From: Pseudomonas alliivorans
GTDB lineage: Bacteria > Pseudomonadota > Gammaproteobacteria > Pseudomonadales > Pseudomonadaceae
Length of the DNA stretch: 64,000 nt
Direction: 5' to 3'
Assembly: GCF_017826695.1 (NCBI RefSeq)
Contig: NZ_JAFFZW010000009.1
Coordinates: 1 to 64,000 of the forward strand
Part shown: positions 17,260 through 25,680 of the stretch, one piece after another
Numbering within the stretch: position 1 is the stretch's first letter
Layout: each line of letters opens with the position of its first letter
Translations under genes and position numbers: made by a program
The notes under the pieces: generated by a model
Database searches by the model: none
What the model saw: the letters and a program-made list of their open reading frames with translations, nothing else
Told to the model about the DNA's origin: nothing

Positions 17260-18224
17260 GCCAGCCTCGCTCAAGACTGCTGATCCTGATCGGCCTGTTG
17301 CTGCTGGCACTGTTGCTGAGCCTGAGTGCGGGTACGGTCTGGCTGACGCCCGGCGCGGTGCTCGACCATCTGATCGCCCACGACAGCAAGGACTTCGACG
17401 TCTGGAATCACCGATTGCCGCGAGGTCTGATTGCAATTGTCACCGGCTGTGCGTTCGGCCTGGCCGGTGCCATTGTGCAGGGCGTGATCCGCAACCCGCT
17501 GGCCTCGCCGGAAATCCTCGGCGTGACGCAAGGCGCGGGGCTGGCGATGACCATCGCAATCATCGGCTTTCCGCATTTGCCCGTCTCGGCGCTGCCGTTC
17601 GTGGCGTGTCTGGGCGGGGCGGGCGGGGCGCTGTTGCTGGCGCTTTACAACACCGGAGTGCAGTTTTCCGGTGTGCGCTTCGCACTCTCGGGTGTTGCCA
17701 TTGCGGTGACGCTGTCGAGCATCACCGAGTTTCTGATTCTGTCCAACCCGCTGGACATCAACACCGCCCTGCTCGCGCTGACCGGCAGCCTGTGGAGCCG
17801 CAACTGGCACCACGTGCTGCTGGCCGTGCCGTTGCTGGTTCTGATTCCAATCACGCTGTTGCTGGCCAAGCCGCTCAATCTGATCGGTCTGGGTGACGAA
17901 GCGGCGCAGAGCCTGGGCACCGGTCTCAAACGCACGCGCTGGCTGGCGATGGGCAGCGCAGTGCTGCTGACCAGCATGGGCGTCGGGATCATCGGTCCGA
18001 TCAGTTTCGTCGGCCTGGTCGCGCCGCACATGGCCCGTCGACTGGTGGGGGGTCATCATCAATTCCTGCTGCCCGCCTCCATGGTGCTGGGCGCGTTGTT
18101 GCTGGTGCTGGCCGACACGCTCGGTCGCACGTTGATCGCGCCCAGCGAAATCCCGGCCGGGATTCTCACGGCGGTCATCGGCGCTCCGTATTTCCTGTGG
18201 CTGCTGGCCCGATTCAAAGGTTGA
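17256..18224 (+). CDS. fecD: Ferric citrate ABC transporter permease
   Basis: A 322-residue FecCD-family permease, paralogous to the preceding gene. It has RLPRGLIAIVTGCAFGLAGA near residue 50, RNPLASPEILGVTQGAG next, and the coupling motif IIGPISFVGLVAPHMARRL near the C-terminus. Its ATG overlaps the fecC TGA by four bases. Four bases separate its stop from the fecE ATG. Both permeases are intact and similar in length, so the channel should be functional. Confidence 0.92.
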   Translation: MSQPRSRLLILIGLLLLALLLSLSAGTVWLTPGAVLDHLIAHDSKDFDVWNHRLPRGLIAIVTGCAFGLAGAIVQGVIRNPLASPEILGVTQGAGLAMTIAIIGFPHLPVSALPFVACLGGAGGALLLALYNTGVQFSGVRFALSGVAIAVTLSSITEFLILSNPLDINTALLALTGSLWSRNWHHVLLAVPLLVLIPITLLLAKPLNLIGLGDEAAQSLGTGLKRTRWLAMGSAVLLTSMGVGIIGPISFVGLVAPHMARRLVGGHHQFLLPASMVLGALLLVLADTLGRTLIAPSEIPAGILTAVIGAPYFLWLLARFKG

Positions 18225-18228
18225 TCTC

Positions 18229-19020
18229 ATGAGCATTCTTCAGGCACAGCAACTCGACATCGGCTACGGGGCAACCCGCATCGTGCAGGACCTTTCATTC
18301 AGCCCGCCGCCCGGTAAGGTCACGGCGCTGATCGGGCCCAACGGTTGTGGCAAGTCCACGCTGCTCAAGGCGTTCGCGAGGATTCTCACGCCGCAGTCCG
18401 GCAGTCTGAGTCTGGACGGCAAGGCCTACCGCGACCTGTCGGCACGGGATCTGGCCCGCAAGGTAGCGTTTCTGCCACAGGTGTTGCCCATTCCCGAAGG
18501 CGTGAGCGTGCGTCAGCTGGTGGCCTATGGTCGCAGTCCGCACAACAGTCTCTGGGGCCGCCTGAGCGGCGCGGATCAGCACAGTGTCGAGCAGGCCTTG
18601 CAGCGCATGGAGCTGGAGACCCTCGCCGACCGGCCGTTGTCCGACCTGTCCGGCGGGCAGCGTCAGCGCGCATGGCTGGCAATGATTCTGGCGCAGGACG
18701 CCGCCATCGTGCTGCTCGACGAGCCGACCACCTATCTGGACATCAGCCATCAGGTCGAACTGCTGGACCTGATGCGCGCGCTCAGCGCCGAGGGCAAGAC
18801 GGTCATTACTGTGTTGCACGACATCAACCAGGCCTGCCGTTATGCCGACCATCTGGCGGTGATGCAGGCCGGGCGACTGGTGGCCAGCGGTGCGCCCGGT
18901 GACGTATTGAACGCCGAACTGGTGTGTCGGGTGTTCGATGTTCAGGTGCAGATCATGCAGGAACCGGTGGCGGGCACGCCCATGTGCATCGTCGAGCGCA
19001 GCACCCGCTGCACCAGTTAG
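18229..19020 (+). CDS. fecE: Ferric citrate ABC transporter, ATP-binding protein
   Basis: A 263-residue ABC ATPase with Walker A GPNGCGKST (about residues 36-44), Q-loop FLPQ, signature LSGGQRQRAWLAM, Walker B IVLLDEPTTYLD and H-loop His in TVLHDINQ. It powers iron import through FecCD. It ends the fecBCDE operon. No fecI, fecR or fecA gene accompanies the operon in this window, so the outer-membrane receptor and sigma/anti-sigma control must lie elsewhere if the system works as in E. coli. Confidence 0.92.
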   Translation: MSILQAQQLDIGYGATRIVQDLSFSPPPGKVTALIGPNGCGKSTLLKAFARILTPQSGSLSLDGKAYRDLSARDLARKVAFLPQVLPIPEGVSVRQLVAYGRSPHNSLWGRLSGADQHSVEQALQRMELETLADRPLSDLSGGQRQRAWLAMILAQDAAIVLLDEPTTYLDISHQVELLDLMRALSAEGKTVITVLHDINQACRYADHLAVMQAGRLVASGAPGDVLNAELVCRVFDVQVQIMQEPVAGTPMCIVERSTRCTS

Positions 19021-19170
19021 CGGCGAAGGGTCTGTACCCTGCACCGTCGCGCTGCATATCACCATCAGCAAAGCGGTCTGCAACGCGTCTGCGTCATAAC
19101 TTGTCTTTGTGGTCAGCTATTTGCATTGTCGGAGTATCCCCTCCAACAAGACTGCAAGGAGCAAGACCCG

Positions 19171-20265
19171 ATGCACCTGACCACCCCACGCCGTCCCCTG
19201 AAAAAACTGCTGTGCGCCATGACCGCTGTCGTCGGTCTGGGTGCCAGCCTGCTCGCCTTGGCAGCCGATCCGCTGAAAGTCGGCTTCGTCTACATCGGCC
19301 CTATCGGCGACCACGGCTGGACCTATCAGCACGAACAGGGCCGCAAGGCGATGGTCGCGGCGCTGGGCGACAAGGTCAGCAGCAGCTATGTGGAAAACGT
19401 GCCGGAAGGCGCCGACGCCGAGCGTGTGATCCGCAACATGGCCAAGGGCGGCTATGACCTGATCTTCAGCACCTCTTTCGGCTACATGAACCCGACCCTG
19501 AAAGTCGCCAAACAGTTTCCCAAGGTGAAGTTCGAGCACGCCACCGGCTACAAGCAGGACAAGAACATGGGCACCTACCTGGCCCGCACCTATGAAGGCC
19601 GTTACGTGGGTGGTTTTATCGCCGCGAAAATGACCAAGACCAAGAAGATCGGTTACGTCGCCTCGTTCCCGATTCCGGAAGTGCTGCGTGACATCGACGC
19701 CATCCAACTGGCCTTGAACAAGTACAACCCCGGCACCGAGATCAAAGTGGTGTGGGTCAACTCCTGGTTCGATCCGGGCAAGGAAGCCGACGCGGCCAAC
19801 GCGCTGATCGATCAGGGTGTGGACGTGGTGTTCCAGCACACCGACAGCCCGGCGCCGATCCAGACCGCCGAACGTCGTGGCGTATACGCCGTCGGCTACG
19901 CATCGGACATGGCGCACTTCGGTCCCAAGGCCGTCCTGACTTCCATCGTCAACAACTGGGGACCGCACTACATTCAGGCTGCCGAGGGCGTACTCGCAGG
20001 CTCCTGGAAACCTCAGGATTACTGGGGCGGCCTGAAGGAAGGCACGGTTGAACTGCCGATCAGCGATATCGTCCCTGCCGACGTGAAGGCTGAAGCACAG
20101 ACGATCATCGCCAGCATCGAAAGCGGCGAATTCCATCCGTTCACCGGCCCCATCAAGGACCAGACCGGCACCGTGAAGATCCCCGCTGGCGTGGTCGCGA
20201 CCAACGCAGAGCTGGCCTCGATGAACTACTACGTCGAAGGCATCAAGGCCGAGCTGCCGAAGTAA
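19171..20265 (+). CDS. BMP-family ABC transporter substrate-binding protein (purine/nucleoside type)
   Basis: A 364-residue secreted binding protein of the BMP/PnrA/Med family. An N-terminal signal peptide (about 1-32, basic start then hydrophobic core ending ALAADP) is followed by KVGFVYIGPIGDHGWTYQHE, the family's opening strand and ligand loop with a stacking Trp. Later landmarks are IFSTSFGY, GTYLARTYEGRYVGGFIAAK, VNSWFDP and VVFQHTDSPAP. There is no lipobox Cys, so it should be soluble in the periplasm. AAGGAG supports the ATG at 19171. BMP proteins serve ATPases of the type encoded at 7587, so it is the probable missing partner of that transporter, 8 kb away. A hairpin follows its stop. 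Confidence 0.9.
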   Translation: MHLTTPRRPLKKLLCAMTAVVGLGASLLALAADPLKVGFVYIGPIGDHGWTYQHEQGRKAMVAALGDKVSSSYVENVPEGADAERVIRNMAKGGYDLIFSTSFGYMNPTLKVAKQFPKVKFEHATGYKQDKNMGTYLARTYEGRYVGGFIAAKMTKTKKIGYVASFPIPEVLRDIDAIQLALNKYNPGTEIKVVWVNSWFDPGKEADAANALIDQGVDVVFQHTDSPAPIQTAERRGVYAVGYASDMAHFGPKAVLTSIVNNWGPHYIQAAEGVLAGSWKPQDYWGGLKEGTVELPISDIVPADVKAEAQTIIASIESGEFHPFTGPIKDQTGTVKIPAGVVATNAELASMNYYVEGIKAELPK

Positions 20266-20274
20266 TCTGTCCGG

Positions 20275-20307
20275 GTGATCGCGTCCCGACTCGCAGGGCG
20301 CGATCAC
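20275..20307 (+). terminator. Hairpin after the BMP-family gene
   Basis: GTGATCGCG (20275-20283) pairs with CGCGATCAC (20299-20307) around a 15-base loop, 10 bp after the stop and 33 bp before the next start. No T tract follows, so read-through into the oxygenase gene is likely. Confidence 0.45.
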
Positions 20308-20339
20308 GCTGAAGACCACCCGATTTCCAGGACCGCTTC

Positions 20340-21308
20340 ATGGACCAGCTTCCCATCATCGACATCGCCCCGCTCTACGGCACGGACACTGAGGCCTGGC
20401 AGAACGTTGCCAGCCAGATCGACAGTGCCTGTCGCGAATGGGGTTTCTTCTACATCACGGGACACCCCATCACGCCACAGCGGATCGAGCAGGTGCAATC
20501 GGCTGCGCGGCGCTTCTTCGCCCAACCGGCGGCGGAAAAGCTCAAGATCGACATAACCCAAAGTACTCACCATCGCGGTTATGGCGCCATCGCCACCGAG
20601 CAACTGGACCCCAGTCTGCCGAGCGATCTGAAAGAAACCTTCGACATGGGCCTGCACATGGATGCCGGGCATCCCGACGTGCTGGCGGGAAAACCGTTGC
20701 GCGGGCCGAATCGACACCCCGACCTGCCGGGCTGGGAAAGCCTGATGGAGCAGCATTACCTGGACATGCAGGCACTGGCGCAAACCCTGCTGCGTGCCAT
20801 GACCCTGGCACTGGGCATCGAGCGGGATTTCTTCGACCAGCGCTTCAAGGACCCGGTCAGCGTGTTGCGCATGATCCACTACCCGCCGCGCCACACCGCT
20901 ACGTCGAAAGAGCAGCAAGGCGCAGGCGCCCACACCGATTACGGCTGCATCACCCTGTTGCATCAGGACGCTGCGGGCGGGCTGCAGGTGCGTGATGTAC
21001 GCGGCCAGTGGATTGACGCGCCGCCTGTCGAAGGTACGTTCGTCGTCAACCTCGGCGACATGATGGCGCGCTGGAGCAATGATCGTTACCTGTCCACGCC
21101 GCACCGGGTCATCAGCCCGCTGGGTGTCGATCGCTACTCAATGCCGTTTTTCGCCGAACCTCATCCGGACACACGTATCGAATGCCTGCCGGGTTGCCAG
21201 AGCGAAAGCCAGCCAGCCCGCTATCCTGTCACGACCTGTGCCGAGTTCCTGTTGTCACGCTTTTCTGACACGTATGCCTATCGTCGAGAACCGGAAAAGG
21301 CATCTTAG
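20340..21308 (+). CDS. 2-oxoglutarate/Fe(II)-dependent oxygenase, isopenicillin-N-synthase-like
   Basis: A 322-residue non-haem iron oxygenase. The N-terminal DIOX_N region includes ACREWGFFYITGHPI. The facial triad is visible as HxD in GAHTDYGCITLLHQD and the distal His in STPHRVISP, followed by the 2-oxoglutarate-binding RYS motif. It should hydroxylate or desaturate a small molecule using O2 and 2-oxoglutarate. The match to PAO1 PA0147 is by position, next to the purine deaminase gene. It lies 74 bp after the BMP binding protein and 82 bp before the deaminase, all on one strand. A purine-related substrate is plausible from context but is not shown. Cytoplasmic. Confidence 0.87.
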   Translation: MDQLPIIDIAPLYGTDTEAWQNVASQIDSACREWGFFYITGHPITPQRIEQVQSAARRFFAQPAAEKLKIDITQSTHHRGYGAIATEQLDPSLPSDLKETFDMGLHMDAGHPDVLAGKPLRGPNRHPDLPGWESLMEQHYLDMQALAQTLLRAMTLALGIERDFFDQRFKDPVSVLRMIHYPPRHTATSKEQQGAGAHTDYGCITLLHQDAAGGLQVRDVRGQWIDAPPVEGTFVVNLGDMMARWSNDRYLSTPHRVISPLGVDRYSMPFFAEPHPDTRIECLPGCQSESQPARYPVTTCAEFLLSRFSDTYAYRREPEKAS

Positions 21309-21390
21309 TTGAACGGTCGGTCAGGTTTTACCCTATGCAGCGATGTGCATCTGTAGAATGCCCGCGATCTGCACCTGATGAGAAAAGCAC

Positions 21391-22344
21391 ATGTACGACT
21401 GGTTGAACGCCCTGCCCAAGGCAGAACTGCACTTGCACCTTGAAGGCTCGCTGGAACCCGAGCTGCTGTTTGCCCTGGCCGAGCGCAACAAAATTGCCCT
21501 GCCGTGGAACGATGTGGAGGCATTGCGCAAGGCGTACGCTTTCAACAACCTGCAGGAATTCCTCGACCTGTATTATCAGGGCGCGGACGTGTTGCGCACC
21601 GAGCAGGATTTCTACGACCTGACCTGGGCCTACCTGCAACGCTGCAAGGCGCAGAACGTCATTCATACCGAACCGTTCTTCGATCCACAGACCCATACTG
21701 ACCGTGGCATTCCATTCGAAGTGGTGCTGGCCGGGATCACTGGCGCGCTCAAAGACGGCAAGTCGCAACTGGGAGTCGACAGCGGCCTGATTCTCAGCTT
21801 CCTGCGCCATCTGAGTGAAGAAGAAGCCGAGAAAACCCTGACGCAGGCACTGCCGTTCCGCGATGCATTCGTGGCGGTCGGTCTGGACAGCTCGGAAATG
21901 GGCCATCCGCCGAGCAAGTTTCAGCGCGTCTTTGACCGCGCCCGCAACGAAGGCTTCCTGACCGTAGCCCACGCTGGCGAAGAAGGCCCGCCGGAGTACA
22001 TCTGGGAAGCACTGGACCTGCTGAAAATCGAACGCATCGACCACGGCGTACGCGCCATCGAAGACGAGCGGCTGATGCAGCGCATCATCGATGAGCAGAT
22101 CCCGCTGACTGTCTGCCCGCTGTCCAACACCAAACTCTGTGTGTTCGACGACATGGCCCAGCACAACATCCTCGACATGCTGGAGCGCGGTGTGAAAGTC
22201 ACGGTCAACTCGGATGACCCGGCCTACTTTGGCGGCTACGTCACCGAAAACTTCCACGCCCTGTACACCCATCTGGGCATGACCGAGGACCAGGCAAAAC
22301 GCCTGGCGCAGAACAGCCTGGACGCGCGGTTGGTAAAACCGTAA
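21391..22344 (+). CDS. add: Adenine (adenosine-type) deaminase
   Basis: A 317-residue member of the adenosine/AMP deaminase family. The N-terminal zinc ligands are in KAELHLHLEGS (residues 10-20). The catalytic Glu lies in HAGEEGPPEYIWEAL, and NSDDPAYFGG holds the metal-binding and catalytic Asp pair. PAO1 PA0148, which occupies the same neighbourhood, has been reported to act on adenine rather than adenosine, yielding hypoxanthine and ammonia. This gene keeps the short bacterial length of that group. It closes the purine salvage run on the plus strand. The symbol follows common annotation; adenine is the better substrate guess. Confidence 0.9.
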   Translation: MYDWLNALPKAELHLHLEGSLEPELLFALAERNKIALPWNDVEALRKAYAFNNLQEFLDLYYQGADVLRTEQDFYDLTWAYLQRCKAQNVIHTEPFFDPQTHTDRGIPFEVVLAGITGALKDGKSQLGVDSGLILSFLRHLSEEEAEKTLTQALPFRDAFVAVGLDSSEMGHPPSKFQRVFDRARNEGFLTVAHAGEEGPPEYIWEALDLLKIERIDHGVRAIEDERLMQRIIDEQIPLTVCPLSNTKLCVFDDMAQHNILDMLERGVKVTVNSDDPAYFGGYVTENFHALYTHLGMTEDQAKRLAQNSLDARLVKP

Positions 22345-22370
22345 CCCCGGAGCGTCATCGTGATCGTGCC

Positions 22371-22383
22371 GATGCTCCGCGTC
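22371..22383 (+). repeat. REP-like repeat word after the deaminase gene
   Basis: The 13-mer GATGCTCCGCGTC recurs exactly at 58793-58805, also intergenic. Neighbouring bases (GTCGGCATGC and GGGACGCGCCGCGTCCC at 22381-22412) form short inverted repeats, as in degenerate REP elements between gene ends. Confidence 0.45.
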
Positions 22384-22440
22384 GGCATGCAGCCCGGGAC
22401 GCGCCGCGTCCCGATAGGTCTGACCACACGGTGCCTGAGC

Positions 22441-23133
22441 TCACGCCGCCGAGGCGATCTTGCTGATCTCTCGCTGCCCGCTCGACGAGACCTGCAAGGT
22501 GCTGGATTCTTCGGTCGTGCGCAGCCAGCCCATCTGGATGAACAACTGCAGCAGTCCTGCGCCCAGCGCACCACCCAGGTGCGGACTGCGTTCGCTCCAG
22601 TTTGCACAGGCGCAAACGGTTTCGCGTTTGCGCTGGGCCAGCGCCGGAATGTAGATACCGCGCTCGGCGAATTTGGCGATACCCTTGCTCGTGACTTCGA
22701 TGCGTTTTTCCTGCTGCTCTATCCACCCTGCCCCCAACAGACGCTGATAAAGCTCGGCCGCCATTTCACCCCCCAGGTGGTCACAACAGATCCGCGCACG
22801 ACGTAAAGGCAACGTGGGCATGGGTTGAGCGACGCTGCGGCTGATCTGGTCGGCACTGACCAGCGATGCACTGGCCAGCGCCTCGACCGCCGCACCGACC
22901 TCGGGCGCCGCCAGTCGAAAGAAGCGCTTGCGACCGCGCGCTTCCTGCTTCAACAGACCGCCATTGGCCAGCCGCGCCAGGTGCGCGCCAGCCGAAGAGG
23001 TCGAGAGGCCCGCCAGCAGTGCCAGTTCATCGGCGGGGCGAGCAGTACCATCCATCAGTGCCCAAATCATTGCGCTGCGCTTGGGGTCGGCCAGCAATGT
23101 CGCAATCTGGCTGATGCAAGGTGCATATTCCAT
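22441..23133 (-). CDS. ArsR-family winged-helix transcriptional regulator
   Basis: A 230-residue regulator. The first 85 residues form an ArsR-type winged helix: ISQIATLLADPKRSAMIWAL, then the recognition helix region LAGLSTSSAGAHLARLANGG and the wing RGRKRFFRL. The C-terminal 140 residues are not the usual short ArsR tail and contain Cys-rich spots (RICCDHLGG and VCACANW) that could bind a metal or sense oxidation. The ATG at 23133 has GGGAG eight bases upstream, which a longer frame to 23160 lacks. No co-transcribed target is adjacent, as it stands alone on the minus strand. The regulated gene and the ligand are unknown. Confidence 0.8.
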   Translation of the reverse strand: MEYAPCISQIATLLADPKRSAMIWALMDGTARPADELALLAGLSTSSAGAHLARLANGGLLKQEARGRKRFFRLAAPEVGAAVEALASASLVSADQISRSVAQPMPTLPLRRARICCDHLGGEMAAELYQRLLGAGWIEQQEKRIEVTSKGIAKFAERGIYIPALAQRKRETVCACANWSERSPHLGGALGAGLLQLFIQMGWLRTTEESSTLQVSSSGQREISKIASAA

Positions 23134-23589
23134 GTGTTCACTCCCTGTTGAAACATTCATCTAGTGCGATGACATATTGACAGCAATCACGCCTCAGTAA
23201 AGTTGAACGCGCATCCAACTTGAAATGACAAGTATAAACTCTACGCCCCACAAGCCGATTGGCTAAAACTCTTGTAGTCCGAGCCGCCGTCATGTTCTGG
23301 CGTATTACACCGGGCGATAAAAGCATGCTTGCCGAACTCTTCCAAAGCGGCCTGTCGCCGAAAGACCGCTCTGCACAAGGGGCTTCGGGCATACGGCGAG
23401 ATCAATCGCCTTGAACGCAGACGAAGATCCAGCCGAGAAAGCTGTAGATCCGTTCAATAAGCGCCGAGTTGAAAAACGCTGAAAATGGAAGAACCTTGCA
23501 CAGTGGGAATGTATTTAAACATTATATTTTCCGAAACTTCCGTAGGCTCATTCTTCTGCTTTTGTAGCCGTATAAACCATGAACGGTTC
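23134..23589. other. 456-bp intergenic region with no supported gene
   Basis: It contains the promoter region of the ArsR gene and the tail region of the LysR gene. A 40-codon frame (23292-23414, plus strand) has no ribosome site or domain. The stretch 23500-23580 is AT-rich compared with its surroundings. I see no repeat or RNA structure. Confidence 0.5.
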
Positions 23590-24495
23590 TTATTGACTTA
23601 CAGCATGTTGCCTGCATCGCGTACGAAGCATTTCCAGCAGCAGATTGACCGGTTTGCTCAGTTGAGCACGATGCGCGCACAGCAGATTCAAGGGCGCCAG
23701 CTCGCCCTTCAAATGGGGCATCAATACCTCCAGTCGTCCAGCCCTGACATCGGCGGCGACGTCCAGCCAGGACTTGTACGCTATACCCTCCCCGGCCACC
23801 GCCCAGCGGCGTACCACATCGGCATCGTCGCTGAACCGGTTACCTTTTACCGTCAGGCTCATTTCCCGCTTGCCGTCCTCGAAAGCCCAACGGTCATGAA
23901 CCCGATCGCCCAGCATGTACAGCAGGCAGTTGTGCTGAGCCAGCTGTTCGATCTGCTGCGGCTGGCCGTGACGCTTGAGGTAATCGGGGGCCGCGCAAAG
24001 AACGCGTCGATTACCCGGCAGGACCGGCAACGCGACCAGCGTCGAATCTTCCGGCTCACCGTAACGCAGGGCCACGTCCACCGGCTGACGGAACAGATCG
24101 GCGATACGGTCCCCCAACAGCAGCCGCACAGTCAGTTGCGGGTGTTGTTGCTGAAACGCATCCAGCCAGGGCAGCAGCACATTACGCCCCAGGTCCGAAG
24201 GCGCCGACAGCTGCAAGACGCCCTCGCAACGATCCTGACTGCTGGCCAGCAGACGCTGACCTTCCTCAAGGCTGCCCAGCGCAGCGCGGGCATAGTCGAG
24301 AAAGCCTTCGCCTTCGGCCGTCAGGCGCAGACTGCGGGTCGAGCGCGCCAGCAGCCGAGCGCCCACCTGCTGCTCGACCCGTTTGAGCGCCGCGCTGGCA
24401 ACGGCCGCCGACATGTCCATGACCCGAGCAGCCGCAGACAGACTCCCCAGGTCAGCAGCCCGAACGAACAATTGCAGGTCATCGAAACGCAGCAT
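23590..24495 (-). CDS. LysR-family transcriptional regulator
   Basis: A 301-residue LysR regulator. The helix-turn-helix occupies about residues 5-62 (LQLFVRAADLGSLSAAARVM, then VASAALKRVEQQVGARLL), and RSTRSLRLTAEGEGFLDYA follows. The effector domain begins near residue 90 (GVLQLSAPSDLGRNVLLPWL). It belongs to the CrgA-like group often found beside oxidoreductases. It is divergent from the dehydrogenase gene at 24610 with 114 bp between starts, so that gene is its likely target. An electrophile or quinone signal is possible by analogy, but nothing in the sequence states it. Confidence 0.87.
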   Translation of the reverse strand: MLRFDDLQLFVRAADLGSLSAAARVMDMSAAVASAALKRVEQQVGARLLARSTRSLRLTAEGEGFLDYARAALGSLEEGQRLLASSQDRCEGVLQLSAPSDLGRNVLLPWLDAFQQQHPQLTVRLLLGDRIADLFRQPVDVALRYGEPEDSTLVALPVLPGNRRVLCAAPDYLKRHGQPQQIEQLAQHNCLLYMLGDRVHDRWAFEDGKREMSLTVKGNRFSDDADVVRRWAVAGEGIAYKSWLDVAADVRAGRLEVLMPHLKGELAPLNLLCAHRAQLSKPVNLLLEMLRTRCRQHAVSQ

Positions 24496-24609
24496 CCGAG
24501 CGCCTTATTATCAAAGATATATTGAAAGAGCCTGCCGTTTTAGCGGGTTTTATCTTTCCAGGAAATAGCCAATGATCCGTTCATCACTTTTCCAACCGAG
24601 GACCCCTTC

Positions 24610-25623
24610 ATGAAAGCCGTCGCTTATTACCAGTCACTGCCCATCAGCCACCCTGAATCCCTGCAGAACATCCAACTGCCCGAGCCGGTTGCCGGGTCAC
24701 GAGATGTGCTGGTCGAGGTTAAGGCGATCTCCGTCAACCCGGTGGATACCAAGATTCGCCAGAACGTCGCACCCGAGAACGGAGACGCCAAAGTGCTGGG
24801 CTGGGACGTCGCAGGTGTGGTCAAGGCCGTCGGCAGCGACGTCACGCTCTTTCAGCCAGGCGACAAGGTTTACTACGCAGGCTCGTTGATCCGTCCTGGT
24901 GCCAACAGTGAGTTGCACGTGGTGGACGAGCGTATCGTCGGCCACATGCCCAAGTCGCTGAGCTTCGCTCACGCCGCAGCCTTGCCGCTCACGGCCATCA
25001 CCGCCTGGGAGCTGTTGTTCGAGCGTTTACAGATCGCCCAGGGCAAGGGTGAAAGCGGACAGAGTCTTCTGATTGTCGGCGCTGCCGGTGGCGTGGGTTC
25101 CATCCTGACCCAGCTGGCGCGGCAGTTGACCGCCCTGAAAGTCATCGGCACCGCCTCACGCGCCGAGACCGAAAGCTGGGTGCGTGAACTGGGTGCCCAT
25201 GAAGTGCTGGACCACAGCAAGCCGCTGAGTGAAGAACTCAAGCGCGTCGGCATCCATGCTGTCACGCACGTCGCCAGCCTGACCCAGACCGAACAGCACC
25301 TCGATCAACTGGTCGAAGCGCTCAAACCTCAGGGCAAGCTGGGCCTGATCGACGATCCCAAGTCGCTGGATGTGTCCAAGCTCAAGCGCAAGAGCCTGTC
25401 GCTGCACTGGGAGTTCATGTACACCCGTTCGATGTTCGAGACCGACGACATCATCGAGCAGCACAACCTGCTCAATCGCGTCGCCGAACTGGTGGATGCC
25501 GGGACGCTGAAGACCACGTTCGGCGAACACTTCGGCACCATAAACGCTGAAAACCTGCGTCGCGCCCACGAGCTGCTGGAAAGCGGCAAGGCCAAGGGCA
25601 AGATCGTGCTTGAAGGGTTCTGA
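24610..25623 (+). CDS. Zinc-independent alcohol dehydrogenase/quinone oxidoreductase family protein
   Basis: A 337-residue MDR-superfamily enzyme of the ZADH1/quinone-reductase type. The GroES-like part (about 1-125) contains VKAISVNPVDTKIR and LGWDVAGVV. The Rossmann part has GAAGGVGSILTQLARQL, the NADPH-binding glycine motif. The structural-zinc cysteines of true alcohol dehydrogenases are absent. It probably reduces quinones or enones with NADPH. The divergent LysR gene is a likely regulator. The gene faces the Bcr/CflA exporter gene, with a strong shared hairpin between them. Confidence 0.87.
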   Translation: MKAVAYYQSLPISHPESLQNIQLPEPVAGSRDVLVEVKAISVNPVDTKIRQNVAPENGDAKVLGWDVAGVVKAVGSDVTLFQPGDKVYYAGSLIRPGANSELHVVDERIVGHMPKSLSFAHAAALPLTAITAWELLFERLQIAQGKGESGQSLLIVGAAGGVGSILTQLARQLTALKVIGTASRAETESWVRELGAHEVLDHSKPLSEELKRVGIHAVTHVASLTQTEQHLDQLVEALKPQGKLGLIDDPKSLDVSKLKRKSLSLHWEFMYTRSMFETDDIIEQHNLLNRVAELVDAGTLKTTFGEHFGTINAENLRRAHELLESGKAKGKIVLEGF

Positions 25624-25636
25624 AGCAACGGCGCTC

Positions 25637-25671
25637 GGCGTTGTGTCGGTCATCGCGACAGACACAACGCC
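25637..25671. terminator. Bidirectional terminator hairpin between convergent genes
   Basis: GGCGTTGTGTC (25637-25647) and GACACAACGCC (25661-25671) pair perfectly over 11 bp with a 13-base loop. It lies between the dehydrogenase stop (25623) and the exporter stop (25681), where a terminator is expected for both strands. The T tract is short. Confidence 0.6.
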
Positions 25672-25680
25672 TTACTTCGA

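Noticed and set aside
23292..23414. 40-codon frame in the ArsR/LysR gap
   Set aside because: No ribosome site and no domain.
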